Shown one piece after another: positions 17,868-29,094 of a stretch of 64,000 bases of DNA; positions within the stretch are counted from its first letter, which is position 1; every line of letters starts with the position of its first letter. Both the position numbers and the translations under genes were made by a program. This DNA is from Streptomyces mangrovisoli (lineage in GTDB: Bacteria > Actinomycetota > Actinomycetes > Streptomycetales > Streptomycetaceae). The DNA is taken from contig NZ_LAVA02000028.1 in assembly GCF_000974985.2 (NCBI RefSeq), forward strand, positions 1 to 64,000, read 5' to 3'. The notes below the pieces were generated by a model. The model was not told the DNA's origin. It did not search any database and was given only the letters and a program-made list of their open reading frames with translations.

Positions 17868-17989
17868 GGCGTGTGGGACGAAAAGCCAGAGGAAGGGGGA
17901 AATCTGGGGACAACAAATCGGTTTCGGCGTCAACTATGACTACGGAGCGTGAAAGTGGATGTCGACGCTCCCTCCTGTCCGCCGCCCGC

Positions 17990-18334
17990 TCACCCCTCGC
18001 CGGGCACCGGGAAGCGCTTCTCGTTCCGGTCGATCTTCGCGGCGAGGGCCGCCAGCGGGTCGACGCCGAGCACCTCGCACAGCTGGAGCAGATAGGCCAG
18101 CACGTCGGCCACCTCGTCCTCGACCCGGTGCGCGGTGTCCGGATCGGCCATCACCCCGGCCGACTGCTCGGGCGTCAACCACTGGAAGATCTCGACCAGT
18201 TCGGACGCCTCCACGCTGAGCGCGGCGACCAGGTTCTTCGGGGTGTGGTACGGCTGCCAGTTCCGCGCGGCGGCGAAGTCGGCCAGCCTGCGCTGGAGTC
18301 GCGCCAGATCGGGGCGCTCGGGATCACGGGTCAC
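17990..18334 (-). CDS. MazG-like nucleotide pyrophosphohydrolase
   Basis: 114 aa, a single all-alpha NTP pyrophosphatase domain of the short MazG-like type. Metal-binding acidic pairs are seen in EASELVEIF (ExxE) and VEDEVADVLAYL (ExxxD). These enzymes hydrolyse NTPs or dNTPs to NMP and PPi, usually for pool cleaning. GTG 18334 overlaps the stop of the upstream ATPase gene by GTGA, so it is translated from the same message. Confidence 0.88.
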   Translation of the reverse strand: MTRDPERPDLARLQRRLADFAAARNWQPYHTPKNLVAALSVEASELVEIFQWLTPEQSAGVMADPDTAHRVEDEVADVLAYLLQLCEVLGVDPLAALAAKIDRNEKRFPVPGEG

Positions 18335-19515
18335 GGGTCCAGGTCTACCACCGCCGCGCCCGCCACTCCCGTCGCCCAGGAGGCGTCGCTCACCACGCCG
18401 ACGCAGCGGATGTGCCCGCGGCGGCACATCCGGGCCGCGAGCCGCAGCAGTTCGGCGCGCTGGCGCGGGTCCAGTCCCCGGTCGAAGCCGTCGACCAGCA
18501 CGGTCAGCGTCTGGAGGGCGGCGGGCACCTCGCCCACCGGGTCGAGGGCCAGCACGCCGGGCCCGGTGAGCAGCACCAACGCCAGCGCGGCATAGCGCAG
18601 TTCGCCGTCACCGAGCCGCGCGACCGCCGTACGGACGCCGTCCCCGCGGTCGAGCAGGGCGTGGAGCGAGCCGTCGGGCAGCGGTGCGGCGAGCAGGTCC
18701 GCGACCGGTCCGGCGCATCCGGCGTGCAGGGCGGCGACGAGCTGCGCGTGCCGTCGGCCGCACTCGGCGCGGGTGCGCCACAGGACGTCGGCCAGGTTGG
18801 CGCAGTCCGGCCGCAGCCGCCCGGAACCGGCCCGGACCGGCCCGCGCATCAGCTCGGGTACGGGGTCGCAGGCGAACACCGACCGCAGCGCGACCACCAT
18901 CTGCTCGGCCGCGGCGAGCACACGGCGCTGCCCGTCGGTCTTGCCCGCCACCCGCAGCGGCAGCAGCGCGGTGCCGAGGCGGTCGTCGGGCAGCGGGGCG
19001 CGGGTCACCGGCGAGGCCCCGGCCGTGTGCCAGGCCGCCTGCACGGTGGGGCGGCCCGGGTCGCGCAGCGCCGTCTCCAGCAGGACCAGCCCGCCGGAGG
19101 TCAGCCGCTCCCCCACGATGCGCAGGTCGGGCTCCGCCTGCACGGCGACGTCGAGCAGCACCGGGCCCTCGGGGCCGTCCGCGGTGCAGCCGATGCGAAA
19201 GCCCCGGCGGCGCTGCGCGTCGGGCCGGGCCCGCTCCGGGACACAGGCGCCGGGGTCCGGGAACGCCTCGGCGAGATCGGCGCCGGACCCGAGCCGGGCG
19301 AGCGCCTCGTACGCCCGCAGCGCGCTGGACTTGCCGCAGCCGCTGGGGCCGGCGAACAGCGTCAGCGGCGCGAGCGGGAACCCGGCGCCGCGGTGCCGGG
19401 CGAACGCGGACAGGCGCAGCTCGGTGACGTGCGGGCGGTCGGGGCGGGTCGGCGGGGCGGGGCCGCGCGCCGGCGGGCCGGCGGAGGACCTGGGTGACGT
19501 CGAGGACACGGCCAT
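18331..19515 (-). CDS. RecF/ABC-like ATPase with degenerate Walker B
   Basis: 394 aa. Walker A is AGPSGCGKSSAL (~54-65). A signature-like ARLGDGELRYAALAL (~315) resembles the LSxGxxR of RecF/SMC/OLD-type ATPases. The expected Walker B (hhhhDE) is weak: GVLALDPVGEVP and later LVDGFDRGLDP. So it looks like an AAA_15/21-type ABC ATPase whose hydrolysis may be slow. It is coupled by GTGA to a MazG-like hydrolase. ATG 19515 has no clear ribosome site; the GTG codon giving VTELRLSAF is an alternative start. Confidence 0.75.
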   Translation of the reverse strand: MAVSSTSPRSSAGPPARGPAPPTRPDRPHVTELRLSAFARHRGAGFPLAPLTLFAGPSGCGKSSALRAYEALARLGSGADLAEAFPDPGACVPERARPDAQRRRGFRIGCTADGPEGPVLLDVAVQAEPDLRIVGERLTSGGLVLLETALRDPGRPTVQAAWHTAGASPVTRAPLPDDRLGTALLPLRVAGKTDGQRRVLAAAEQMVVALRSVFACDPVPELMRGPVRAGSGRLRPDCANLADVLWRTRAECGRRHAQLVAALHAGCAGPVADLLAAPLPDGSLHALLDRGDGVRTAVARLGDGELRYAALALVLLTGPGVLALDPVGEVPAALQTLTVLVDGFDRGLDPRQRAELLRLAARMCRRGHIRCVGVVSDASWATGVAGAAVVDLDP

Positions 19516-19644
19516 GACCGGACCGTAGGACCCGGCCGCCCGCCGAACCGTTCCACCCGGGGCACCTTCCTACGATCGGGGGACCGCCGGGCGCGGCGGC
19601 ACACCACGAACCGACCGCGCCTCAGAGCGCGAACAGCCCGACCC

Positions 19645-20118
19645 TCACCCCCTGGGCACCCCCGCCCCCTCCATCAGTCCGCTCACCTCGGTCCCCGGCG
19701 GGGTCAGCAGGAAGACGCCCCGGTCGACCCGGTGCATCCCGCTGGCCAGGCCGAAGACCACGCCCGTGCTGAAGTCCAGGACACGCTTGGCGACATCCGT
19801 GTCCGCGCCGGTGAGGTCGAGCAGCACCGGGATGCCCGCCATGAGCGTCTCGGCGACGTCCCGGGCGTCGGCGAAGACGTTGACCCGCAGGACGACGAAG
19901 CGGCGGCGCGCCTGCGTCTCCGCCTCGGGCAGCGCCCGGTGGTCCACGGCGGACGGCCAGGCGTCCCGGCCGCGCAGGGGGACCACCTGGGCGAGGCCCT
20001 CCCACTGTTCGTCGGTGACGTCGTGACCGTTCACCGGATCCCCCTGTCCTGACTCGTCGTCGTGAGCCGTCGTCCTGACTCGTCGTCCGTTTTCGTTCCG
20101 CTTGCCTGCACCGGCCAT
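19645..20118 (-). CDS. SepF-like cell division protein
   Basis: Up to 157 aa. The C-terminal ~90 residues (FVVLRVNVFADARDVAETLMAGIPVLLDLTGADTDVAKRVLDFSTGVVFGLASGMHRVD, read in parts) are the SepF fold that polymerises and binds FtsZ. The N-terminal membrane-binding amphipathic helix of classical SepF is not evident, and the protein is shorter, so it is one of the extra SepF-like paralogues Streptomyces encodes. Start is uncertain: ATG 20118 has no ribosome site, while GTG 20034 (VNGHDVTDEQW) has GGGGGA 5 nt upstream. Confidence 0.85.
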   Translation of the reverse strand: MAGAGKRNENGRRVRTTAHDDESGQGDPVNGHDVTDEQWEGLAQVVPLRGRDAWPSAVDHRALPEAETQARRRFVVLRVNVFADARDVAETLMAGIPVLLDLTGADTDVAKRVLDFSTGVVFGLASGMHRVDRGVFLLTPPGTEVSGLMEGAGVPRG

Positions 20119-20124
20119 TCTTAC

Positions 20125-20134
20125 GTGACGTCAC
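20125..20134. promoter_or_regulatory. GTGACGTCAC palindrome upstream of the SepF-like gene
   Basis: A perfect 10-bp palindrome 7 nt above the ATG at 20118, or ~90 nt above the alternative GTG at 20034. If the latter is the true start, this falls in the promoter. Confidence 0.3.
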
Positions 20135-20354
20135 CCGTACGGCCCAACTGCGACACGGTGTGCGACCGGACCGTCCGACGACTTGGCCCGCGCATCGCGC
20201 ATGATGTCCGCCATGAGACAAGATCCACTCATTTGCAGGGTTTCACGGAATTTCGCCGACGATGACAGGGGATCGGGTGTCCTTACCGCGCTCACACCGG
20301 ACTCTTCACGTCCCTCGACACCCCCCTCACCGGCCCCCGATAGCGTCCTCCGGC

Positions 20355-22190
20355 GTGCATGTGGCTGAGACGCAGGCTAAGACGCAGACCGTGACTCGAA
20401 CGGAAACGCAGACCACGTCGCAGGCGGCGACGCCGGACGAGACGCAGACCGAGACGCAGGCGGCGCTGCGCCCCGAGACGCAGCTGACGGTGCCCGGCCG
20501 CCGGTCCCGGCCCCAGGCCCCCGCCCTGGAGCCTCCCGCGCAGTGGCACCGGGTCCTCACGCTGCTCGCCGACATGAGCCTGTTCATCGGGACGCGGGGC
20601 ATCTGGACGTCCGCCGCGAGCCACCGGCCGGCGGTCGCCGCGGTGATCTCGGTCTGCTACGTCTCGATCCTGGTGTGCGGCGTGCTCACGCTGAGCGTGC
20701 GCACCACCCGCGCGCTGGTCCGGCTGGACCTGGCCGTGCTGCTCACGGCCGTCGTACTGGTCCTGTGCGGCTGGGTGATGATGCACGACGGCGGCGACGA
20801 GGCGGTGCTCACCGCGCAGGCCGCCCGGGAGCTCGTCGCGGGCCACACCGTCTACGGCAGACCCTGGCCGTTCCTCTTCCACGGCCCCAACGTCGCCCTG
20901 ACACCCACGTTCTACGGCGGCTACGACTTCACGTACGGCTACCCGCCGCTGACGACGCTGCTGAGCGCGCCGCTGCTGTGGATCGGGCACCAGGGCGCCG
21001 CCGCGAGCGCCGTCGGCACGGTCTCGCTGCTCACCGGCACGGTCGTGCTGTGGCGGATGCTGCCGGTGCCGTGGCGCTCCGCGGCCACGCTGTGCTGCCT
21101 CGGCTTCGGGTTCCTGCCGAACTACGCCCGGCTCGGCTATCCGGCGATCACCGGCCTCGCGCTGCTGATGCCCGTCGTGGTGCGCTTCCCGCGGATCGGG
21201 CGCGGCGGGCGGCTCGGCCGGGCCGGCATCGCCCGCGCGGTCTGCCTGGGCGCGGCCTGCGCGGCGCAGCAGCTGCCGTGGTTCGTCACGCCGTTCCTGC
21301 TCGCCGCGGTCTACGCGGTACGCCGCGGCGAACTCGGCCCCCGGCGGGCGGCGCTCGTCCTGCTCCGCTTCACCGGGATCGCCGCCCTGGTGTGGCTGCT
21401 GATCAACACGTACTTCGTCGTGCAGGACCCCGGCGCCTGGCTGGAGGGCATCGCCCTGCCCCTCACCCAGGGGGCCGTGCTGCACGGCCAGGGCCTGGTG
21501 GACATCTCGCTGTACCTGACCGGCGGCAGCGACCGGCTCGACTGGTACGGACACGCCAGCCTCCTGCTCGCGGCCGCCCTGCTGGCGCTGTTCGTGCTGT
21601 TCGTACGGCGGCTCGGCCCGGCGGCCACCGCGCTGCCCTGGTGCGCCTTCTACCTGGCCACCCGGTCGCAGGACGGCTACTACCTGATGATGACTCCGCT
21701 GTGGCTTGCGGCGGCGATCACCGCCCCCGCCGCGGAGTTCGCCGGCGCCTGGCAGCCGCGGCCCCGGCCGTTCACCGGACGGCGCCGTCGGGCCGCGCTG
21801 GCCGCGGCCTCGGCGCTGCTGGTCGTCCCCGCCGCGGCGAGCGCGGTGCTGGCGGCGACGGGCACGCCGCCGCTGCGGATGGCCGTGGTGGAGGCCCGGG
21901 GCGTCTCGGGCCGCACCCTGAGCCGGCTCACCGTGCGGGTGACCAACACCGGGGACACCGCGCTCACCCCGCACTTCATGCTGACCAGGGGCCAGGGCAT
22001 GGCCCGGTACTGGACCCGGATCGAGGGCCCGGCGACCGTGGCCGCGCACACCACCGCCAAGCTGGTGCTCCGGCCGCCCAGCGGGTACTGGACGCTGCCG
22101 GGCAAGGACGTCGAGGTGCGGCTGCGGGCCTTCACCGCCGAGCCGCAGACGCTGTCCACGATCCATGTGACGCTTCCGCCGCTCTGGTAG
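20355..22190 (+). CDS. Polytopic membrane protein, GT-C glycosyltransferase-like
   Basis: 611 aa from GTG 20355. Residues ~1-45 are a cytoplasmic Glu/Thr/Gln-rich repeat (ETQ recurring), followed by about ten transmembrane segments and a C-terminal extracytoplasmic beta domain (from ~MAVVEARGVSGRTL). The first loop contains DGGDEAVLTAQAARELVAGHTVYG, an acidic motif placed as in GT-C lipid-linked sugar transferases (ArnT, PimE, GT87). It could transfer a sugar to a wall or lipid acceptor outside the membrane; family assignment is by topology only. GTG 20277 with a good AGGGGA site is an alternative start that would add 26 residues and include a TTA (bldA) codon. A strong terminator follows. 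Confidence 0.7.
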   Translation: MHVAETQAKTQTVTRTETQTTSQAATPDETQTETQAALRPETQLTVPGRRSRPQAPALEPPAQWHRVLTLLADMSLFIGTRGIWTSAASHRPAVAAVISVCYVSILVCGVLTLSVRTTRALVRLDLAVLLTAVVLVLCGWVMMHDGGDEAVLTAQAARELVAGHTVYGRPWPFLFHGPNVALTPTFYGGYDFTYGYPPLTTLLSAPLLWIGHQGAAASAVGTVSLLTGTVVLWRMLPVPWRSAATLCCLGFGFLPNYARLGYPAITGLALLMPVVVRFPRIGRGGRLGRAGIARAVCLGAACAAQQLPWFVTPFLLAAVYAVRRGELGPRRAALVLLRFTGIAALVWLLINTYFVVQDPGAWLEGIALPLTQGAVLHGQGLVDISLYLTGGSDRLDWYGHASLLLAAALLALFVLFVRRLGPAATALPWCAFYLATRSQDGYYLMMTPLWLAAAITAPAAEFAGAWQPRPRPFTGRRRRAALAAASALLVVPAAASAVLAATGTPPLRMAVVEARGVSGRTLSRLTVRVTNTGDTALTPHFMLTRGQGMARYWTRIEGPATVAAHTTAKLVLRPPSGYWTLPGKDVEVRLRAFTAEPQTLSTIHVTLPPLW

Positions 22191-22196
22191 CGCCCG

Positions 22197-22242
22197 CAGC
22201 CGAGCGCCGCCTCCGTCCCGGGACGGAGGCGGCGCTCGGCTG
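22197..22242. terminator. 46-bp perfect palindrome terminator
   Basis: Two 23-base arms, fully complementary with no unpaired loop in the DNA, begin 7 nt after the TAG of the membrane protein gene. In RNA this gives a very stable GC hairpin. Confidence 0.85.
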
Positions 22243-22351
22243 CCCCGAGGCACCCCCCACCGGCCCCGATCCACCCCGCGAGGCGCGCGTCACAATGTCG
22301 AAGAGGGCAAGGTCACAGCTCCCACTCCGCCCCTCCTCGAGCCTGCGGACC

Positions 22352-22357
22352 TAGCAT
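22352..22357 (+). promoter_or_regulatory. Candidate -10 (TAGCAT) for leaderless mutA
   Basis: TAGCAT ends 6 nt before the mutA ATG (22364). With normal spacing, transcription would begin at or next to the A of the start codon. No ribosome site precedes the ATG, which agrees with a leaderless message. The -35 is poor. Confidence 0.35.
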
Positions 22358-22363
22358 CCGACC

Positions 22364-24168
22364 ATGACGGTCTTGCCTGAGAACGGGCTCTCCCTGGCCG
22401 CCGAGTTCCCTGACGCGACACATGAGCAGTGGCAAAGCCTGGTCGAGGGCGTACTGCGCAAGTCGGGCAAGGAAGTCTCCGGCACGGCCGCTGAGGACGC
22501 CCTGTCCACCACACTGGAGGACGGGCTGCGCACGCGGCCCCTGTACACCGCGCGCGACGCCGCGCCCGACACCGGGTTCCCCGGTTTCGCCCCGTTCGTC
22601 CGGGGCGGCAGGGCCGAGGGCGGCATCGCGGGCGGCTGGGACGTACGCCAGCGGTACGCGGCGCTCCAGGACGGCGCGATCCTCACGGACCTGGAGAACG
22701 GCGCGAGCTCTCTCTGGCTGACCGTGGGCGCCGCGGGCATCCCCGTCGAGGCGCTCGGCAAGGCGCTGGAGGGGGTGTACCTCGATCTCGCGCCGGTCGT
22801 CCTCGACGCGGGCGCCGACACCGAGGCCGCCGCCCTCGAGCTGCTGCGGATCGTCGAGGAGCGCGGCGTGGCCGGGCAGGCGCGCGGCAACCTGGGCGCC
22901 GACCCGCTGGGCCACGAGGCCCGCACGGGCGAGGCGCTGGACTTCGCGCCCTTCGCCGCCCTCGCGCGGCGCACCGCCGAGGAGTACCCGGGCCTGCGCG
23001 CGCTGACCGTGGACGCGCTGCCGTACCACGAGGCCGGCGGCTCGGCCGCCCAGGAGCTCGGCGCCTCCCTCGCCACCGGTGTCGCCTACCTGCGCGAGCT
23101 GACCGAGGCCGGGCTGCCCGTCGAGCAGGCCCTCGGACAGCTCGAGTTCCGGTACGCGGCCACCGCCGACCAGTTCCTGACCATCGCCAAGCTGCGCGCC
23201 GCGCGCCGGCTGTGGGCGCGGGTCGCCGAGGTCGTCGGGGCGCCGGACGCGGGCGCCCAGCTCCAGCATGTGGTGACCTCGCCGGTGATGATGACCCGCC
23301 GCGACCCGTGGGTGAACATGCTGCGCACCACGATCGCCACGCTGGCCGCGGGGGTGGGCGGCGCCGACTCGGTGACCGTGCTGCCCTTCGACCACGCGCT
23401 CGGGCTGCCCGACGCGTTCGCGCGCCGTATCGCGCGCAACACCTCCACCATCCTGGTCGAGGAGTCGCACCTCGCGCGGGTGATCGACCCGGCGGGCGGC
23501 TCCTGGTACGTGGAGACGCTCACCGACGAACTCGCGCAGGCGGCCTGGCAGTTCTTCCGGACGATCGAGCGCGACGGCGGCCAGGCGGCCGTGCTGCGCT
23601 CCGGCCGCATCCGCACCGACCTCGCGACGACCTGGGCGGAGCGCTCCAAGCGGATCGCCAAGCGCCGCGAACCCGTCACCGGGGTCAGCGAGTTCCCGCA
23701 CCTCGCGGAGAAGCCCGTGGAGCGCGAGAGCGCCCCCGAGCAGCCCGGCGGCGGCCTGCCGCGGGTCCGCCGCGACGAGGCGTTCGAGGAGCTGCGGGCC
23801 CGCTCCGACGCGCATCTCGCGGCGACCGGCTCCCGGCCCCGCGTCTTCCTCGCCACGATCGGCCCGGCCGCCGCGTACACCGCGCGCGCCACGTTCGCCG
23901 CCAACCTCTTCCAGGCCGGCGGCATCGAACCGGTCACCGCGGGCGCCTTCGAGGACAGCGGCGCGAGCGAGGCCGTGCTGTGCTCCAGCGACGCCCTCTA
24001 CGAGGAGCAGGCCGAGCAGAGCGCCGCGGCCCTGCGGGCGGCCGGTGCCACGCACGTGTCCCTCGCGGGCCGCCCCGCCGAGCACCCGGGCGTGGACGCC
24101 TACGTCTTCGCGGGCTGCGACGCCGTCGCCGTACTGTCCGCGACCCTTCACCGCATGGGAGTGTCCTG

Positions 24169-24169
<1 letters not shown>
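22364..24169 (+). CDS. mutA: Methylmalonyl-CoA mutase small (beta) subunit
   Basis: 601 aa. Follows the usual opening [19 protein letters not shown] and has a mutase barrel (e.g. [29 protein letters not shown], seen in parts). Its C-terminal Rossmann-like domain ([23 protein letters not shown]) lacks the DxHxxG cobalamin ligand, as expected for the non-catalytic beta chain. It pairs with MutB for reversible (R)-methylmalonyl-CoA to succinyl-CoA isomerisation, the propionate/odd-chain route and a source of polyketide extender units. The TGA overlaps the mutB ATG (ATGA-type, 1 base shared). No ribosome site; probably leaderless. Confidence 0.96.
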
Positions 24170-26391
<2,222 letters not shown>

Positions 26392-26394
26392 CTC

Positions 26395-27396
26395 ATGGGA
26401 GCGATCGATCTCGACGCGTATGTGAAGGGTGTGCTCGACGGCCGCCGGGCGATCGTGGCCCGCGCGATCACGCTGGTCGAGTCCACCCGGCCCGCGCACC
26501 GGGCGCTGGCGCAGGAGCTGCTCACGGAGCTGCTCCCGCACAGCGGCCGGGCGCGGCGGATCGGCGTGAGCGGGGTGCCGGGGGTCGGCAAGTCGACGTT
26601 CATCGACGCGTTCGGCACGCTGCTGACGTCGCTGGGCCACCGGGTCGCGGTGCTCGCCGTCGACCCGTCGTCGACCCGCACGGGCGGCTCGATCCTCGGC
26701 GACAAGACGCGGATGGAACGCCTCGCGGTCGATCCGGCGGCGTTCGTACGCCCCTCCCCCAGCGCGGGCACGCTGGGCGGGGTGGCGAAGGCGACCCGCG
26801 AGTCGATCGTCGTCATGGAGGCGGCGGGCTACGACGTGATCCTGGTGGAGACCGTCGGCGTCGGCCAGTCGGAGACCGCGGTCGCCGACATGGTCGACTC
26901 GTTCCTGCTGCTCACGCTGGCCCGCACCGGCGACCAGCTCCAGGGCATCAAGAAGGGCGTCCTGGAGCTGGCCGACGTGATCGCGGTCAACAAGGCGGAC
27001 GGACCGCACGAGCGGGACGCGCAGACCGCGGCCCGCGAACTCGCGGGCGCGCTGCGCCTGATGCACGGCAAGGACGCGTTCTGGGCGCCGCCGGTGCTCA
27101 GTTGCAGCGCGCGGGAGTCGACGGGCCTGACGACGGTGTGGGAACGCCTCGAACAGCACCGGACGTTGCTGGACTCCACCGGCCGCCTCGCGGCCAAGCG
27201 CCGTGACCAGCAGGTCGGTTGGGCCTGGTCGATGGTCCAGGACGAGCTGCTGACCCGCCTGAGGTCGAATCCGGCGGTACGGCGGCTCGCCCCCGGCCTC
27301 GAACAGGACGTGCGGGAGGGCCGCCTGACGGCGACGCGGGCGGCGGAACGCATCCTGGAGGCGTTCGGCGGAGCGCCGGACCCGGCGGGATCCTGA
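26395..27396 (+). CDS. meaB: Mutase-associated GTPase chaperone MeaB
   Basis: 333 aa SIMIBI-class GTPase. P-loop GVPGVGKST (~62-70), switch region SSTRTGGSILGDKTRM, VETVGVGQSE (Walker B/switch II-like) and NKAD base recognition are intact. MeaB gates cofactor loading and protects methylmalonyl-CoA mutase from inactivation. Only 3 bp separate it from mutB, so the three genes form one operon. Confidence 0.95.
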   Translation: MGAIDLDAYVKGVLDGRRAIVARAITLVESTRPAHRALAQELLTELLPHSGRARRIGVSGVPGVGKSTFIDAFGTLLTSLGHRVAVLAVDPSSTRTGGSILGDKTRMERLAVDPAAFVRPSPSAGTLGGVAKATRESIVVMEAAGYDVILVETVGVGQSETAVADMVDSFLLLTLARTGDQLQGIKKGVLELADVIAVNKADGPHERDAQTAARELAGALRLMHGKDAFWAPPVLSCSARESTGLTTVWERLEQHRTLLDSTGRLAAKRRDQQVGWAWSMVQDELLTRLRSNPAVRRLAPGLEQDVREGRLTATRAAERILEAFGGAPDPAGS

Positions 27397-27447
27397 AAAG
27401 GGTTCCGAGAGGGGCCTGGAAGGGTCCTGAGAGCAAGGAGAACACCG

Positions 27448-28269
27448 GTGCCGACGTCCAGCACGCCCGAGGGCGCCTACTTCGAGCGGATCGACGAGCG
27501 GCGCTACAAGCCGACCCCGCACGCGGGCGGCGCCTGGGACCCCGACGAGCAGCACTTCAGCCCGCTCGGCGGGCTCGTCGTGCACGCCGTCGAAGAGCAG
27601 CGCGGCCTGACACCGGACCGCGGCCCGGTGCTCTCCCGGATCAGCTACGACATCCTCGGCCGGCTCGCCCTCGACGAGTGCGAGATCGAGGTGGAGACCC
27701 TGCGCCCGGGACGGACCATCGAGCTGGTCGAGGCGGTGGTGCGGATCGCCGGGCGTCCGGTGGTCCGCGCCCGCGCCTGGCTGCTCGCCGAGATCGACAC
27801 CTCGCCGGTCGCCGGCACCCCCGAGGGCCGGCTGCCCGCGCCCGACACCCTGGCCCCGTGGGCGATGGCCGACCTGTGGCCCGGCGGCTACATCGCCTCC
27901 CTGGACGTACGGCCGGTGACGGACCCGCGCCCCGGCCGTACGGCCGCGTGGGTCGGCACGCCGCTGGAACTGGTGGCCGGAGCCGAGGTCAGCCCGCTCG
28001 CGGCGTACCTCGCGCTGGTCGACACGGCCAACGGCATCGCCGTACGGGAGTCGCCCGAGACGTGGATGTACCCGAACGTCGACCTGACCGTCCATCTGCA
28101 CCGGCGGCCGCGGGGCCCCTGGACGGGCCTGGACACCACGGTCGCCTTCGGGCCGTCCGGCCAGGGCCTGACCAGCTCGGTGCTGCACGACGTGGACGGC
28201 CCGGTCGGCCGGGCGGAGCAGATCCTCACGGTACGGCCGCAGCCCGGCCGGGGGCTCCCGCGGCCCTGA
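27448..28269 (+). CDS. Acyl-CoA thioesterase-like double hotdog protein
   Basis: 273 aa; two hotdog halves of the acyl-CoA thioesterase II/TesB-like type (FSPLGGLVVHAVEEQRG, ISYDILGRLALDECEIEVETLRPGRTIE in the first; ANGIAVRESPETWMYPNVDLTVHLHR in the second). GTG 27448 has AAGGAG 7 nt upstream. It lies 51 bp after meaB on the same strand, so it may trim acyl-CoA produced around the methylmalonyl-CoA pathway. Classic TesB catalytic residues cannot be placed confidently. Confidence 0.8.
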   Translation: MPTSSTPEGAYFERIDERRYKPTPHAGGAWDPDEQHFSPLGGLVVHAVEEQRGLTPDRGPVLSRISYDILGRLALDECEIEVETLRPGRTIELVEAVVRIAGRPVVRARAWLLAEIDTSPVAGTPEGRLPAPDTLAPWAMADLWPGGYIASLDVRPVTDPRPGRTAAWVGTPLELVAGAEVSPLAAYLALVDTANGIAVRESPETWMYPNVDLTVHLHRRPRGPWTGLDTTVAFGPSGQGLTSSVLHDVDGPVGRAEQILTVRPQPGRGLPRP

Positions 28270-28332
28270 CCCGGGGCGCAGGCGGAGGTCGGGGCCCGCG
28301 GCTTTGACCCGGCGCGCACGCGGAGGTCAGGG
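28267..28332. repeat. Duplicated 28-bp segment between convergent genes
   Basis: TGACCCGG...GGCGGAGGTC recurs with a 38-bp period (28267 and 28305) with few mismatches. The first copy contains the thioesterase stop and the second contains the PAP2 stop on the other strand. Confidence 0.65.
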
Positions 28333-29094
28333 TTCCGGGACCGTCTCGGTGAGTTCCGGCTCCAGTCCGTCGGCCACCGGCGCCCGGCCGCGTCCGGCGT
28401 CCGCGCGCCACGCCTCGAACGTCCAGGTGGTGAGCGCGACCACGGTGAGGCCGAGGAGCCAGCCGCCCAGCACGTCGCTGAACCAGTGCACACCGAGGGC
28501 GACGCGGGTGAAGCCGACCCCGAGGACGGACGAGACCGCGACGCACCAGCACACCGTCCGCCACGCCCGCGGCAGCAGGGGCGCGAGGGCCAGCATCAGC
28601 ACGGCGAAGGACGTGGTCGCCGTCATCGCGTGGCCGGAGGGGAAGGAGTAGCCGGGCGCGTGCGCCACCGGGTCCTGAAGGGCGGGCCTGGCCCGCTCCA
28701 CCACGGACTTGACCAGCAGTCCGACGAGCCCGCCGGTCACCTCGGTCACGGCCGACCAGGCGGCCAGACGCCAGGCCCGGCGGTGCAGGAGCCACAGCGT
28801 GAGCACCACGACGGCCGCCCGCAGCGTCAGCGGGTCCCAGACCAGGTCGGAGAGCAGACGCAGCAGCGCCGTCCACGTGCGGTGGCTCACGGCGTACTCG
28901 TGCAGGCGCCCCGCGGCCGAGACGTCCAGCCGCCGCAGGGGCCGCCATCGGCCGACGACCAGGGTCAGCAGCAGGCCGAACCCGACCGCCGCGACGGCGG
29001 CGACGACCGCTGCGGCCAGCAGCCGGGCACCGTATCTGCGGTCGGCCCGTCGACGGCGGTCCCGCAGGGTGCGCAGAAGGGTCCGGTCGGGCAT
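28327..29094 (-). CDS. PAP2-family membrane phosphatase
   Basis: 255 aa with about six transmembrane helices. The three type 2 phosphatidic acid phosphatase motifs are present: KSVVERARP, PSGHAMTA and TRVALGVHWFSD. It probably dephosphorylates a lipid phosphate (phosphatidate, phosphatidylglycerol phosphate or undecaprenyl pyrophosphate) on the outer face of the membrane. The start ATG abuts the stop of the YihY gene with no gap (TGAATG), so it is the third gene of a membrane-lipid operon. Confidence 0.9.
   Translation of the reverse strand: MPDRTLLRTLRDRRRRADRRYGARLLAAAVVAAVAAVGFGLLLTLVVGRWRPLRRLDVSAAGRLHEYAVSHRTWTALLRLLSDLVWDPLTLRAAVVVLTLWLLHRRAWRLAAWSAVTEVTGGLVGLLVKSVVERARPALQDPVAHAPGYSFPSGHAMTATTSFAVLMLALAPLLPRAWRTVCWCVAVSSVLGVGFTRVALGVHWFSDVLGGWLLGLTVVALTTWTFEAWRADAGRGRAPVADGLEPELTETVPEP

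Noticed and set aside
22243-22363. Cobalamin riboswitch upstream of mutA
   Set aside because: The gap is too short, no B12-box is visible, and mutA appears leaderless.
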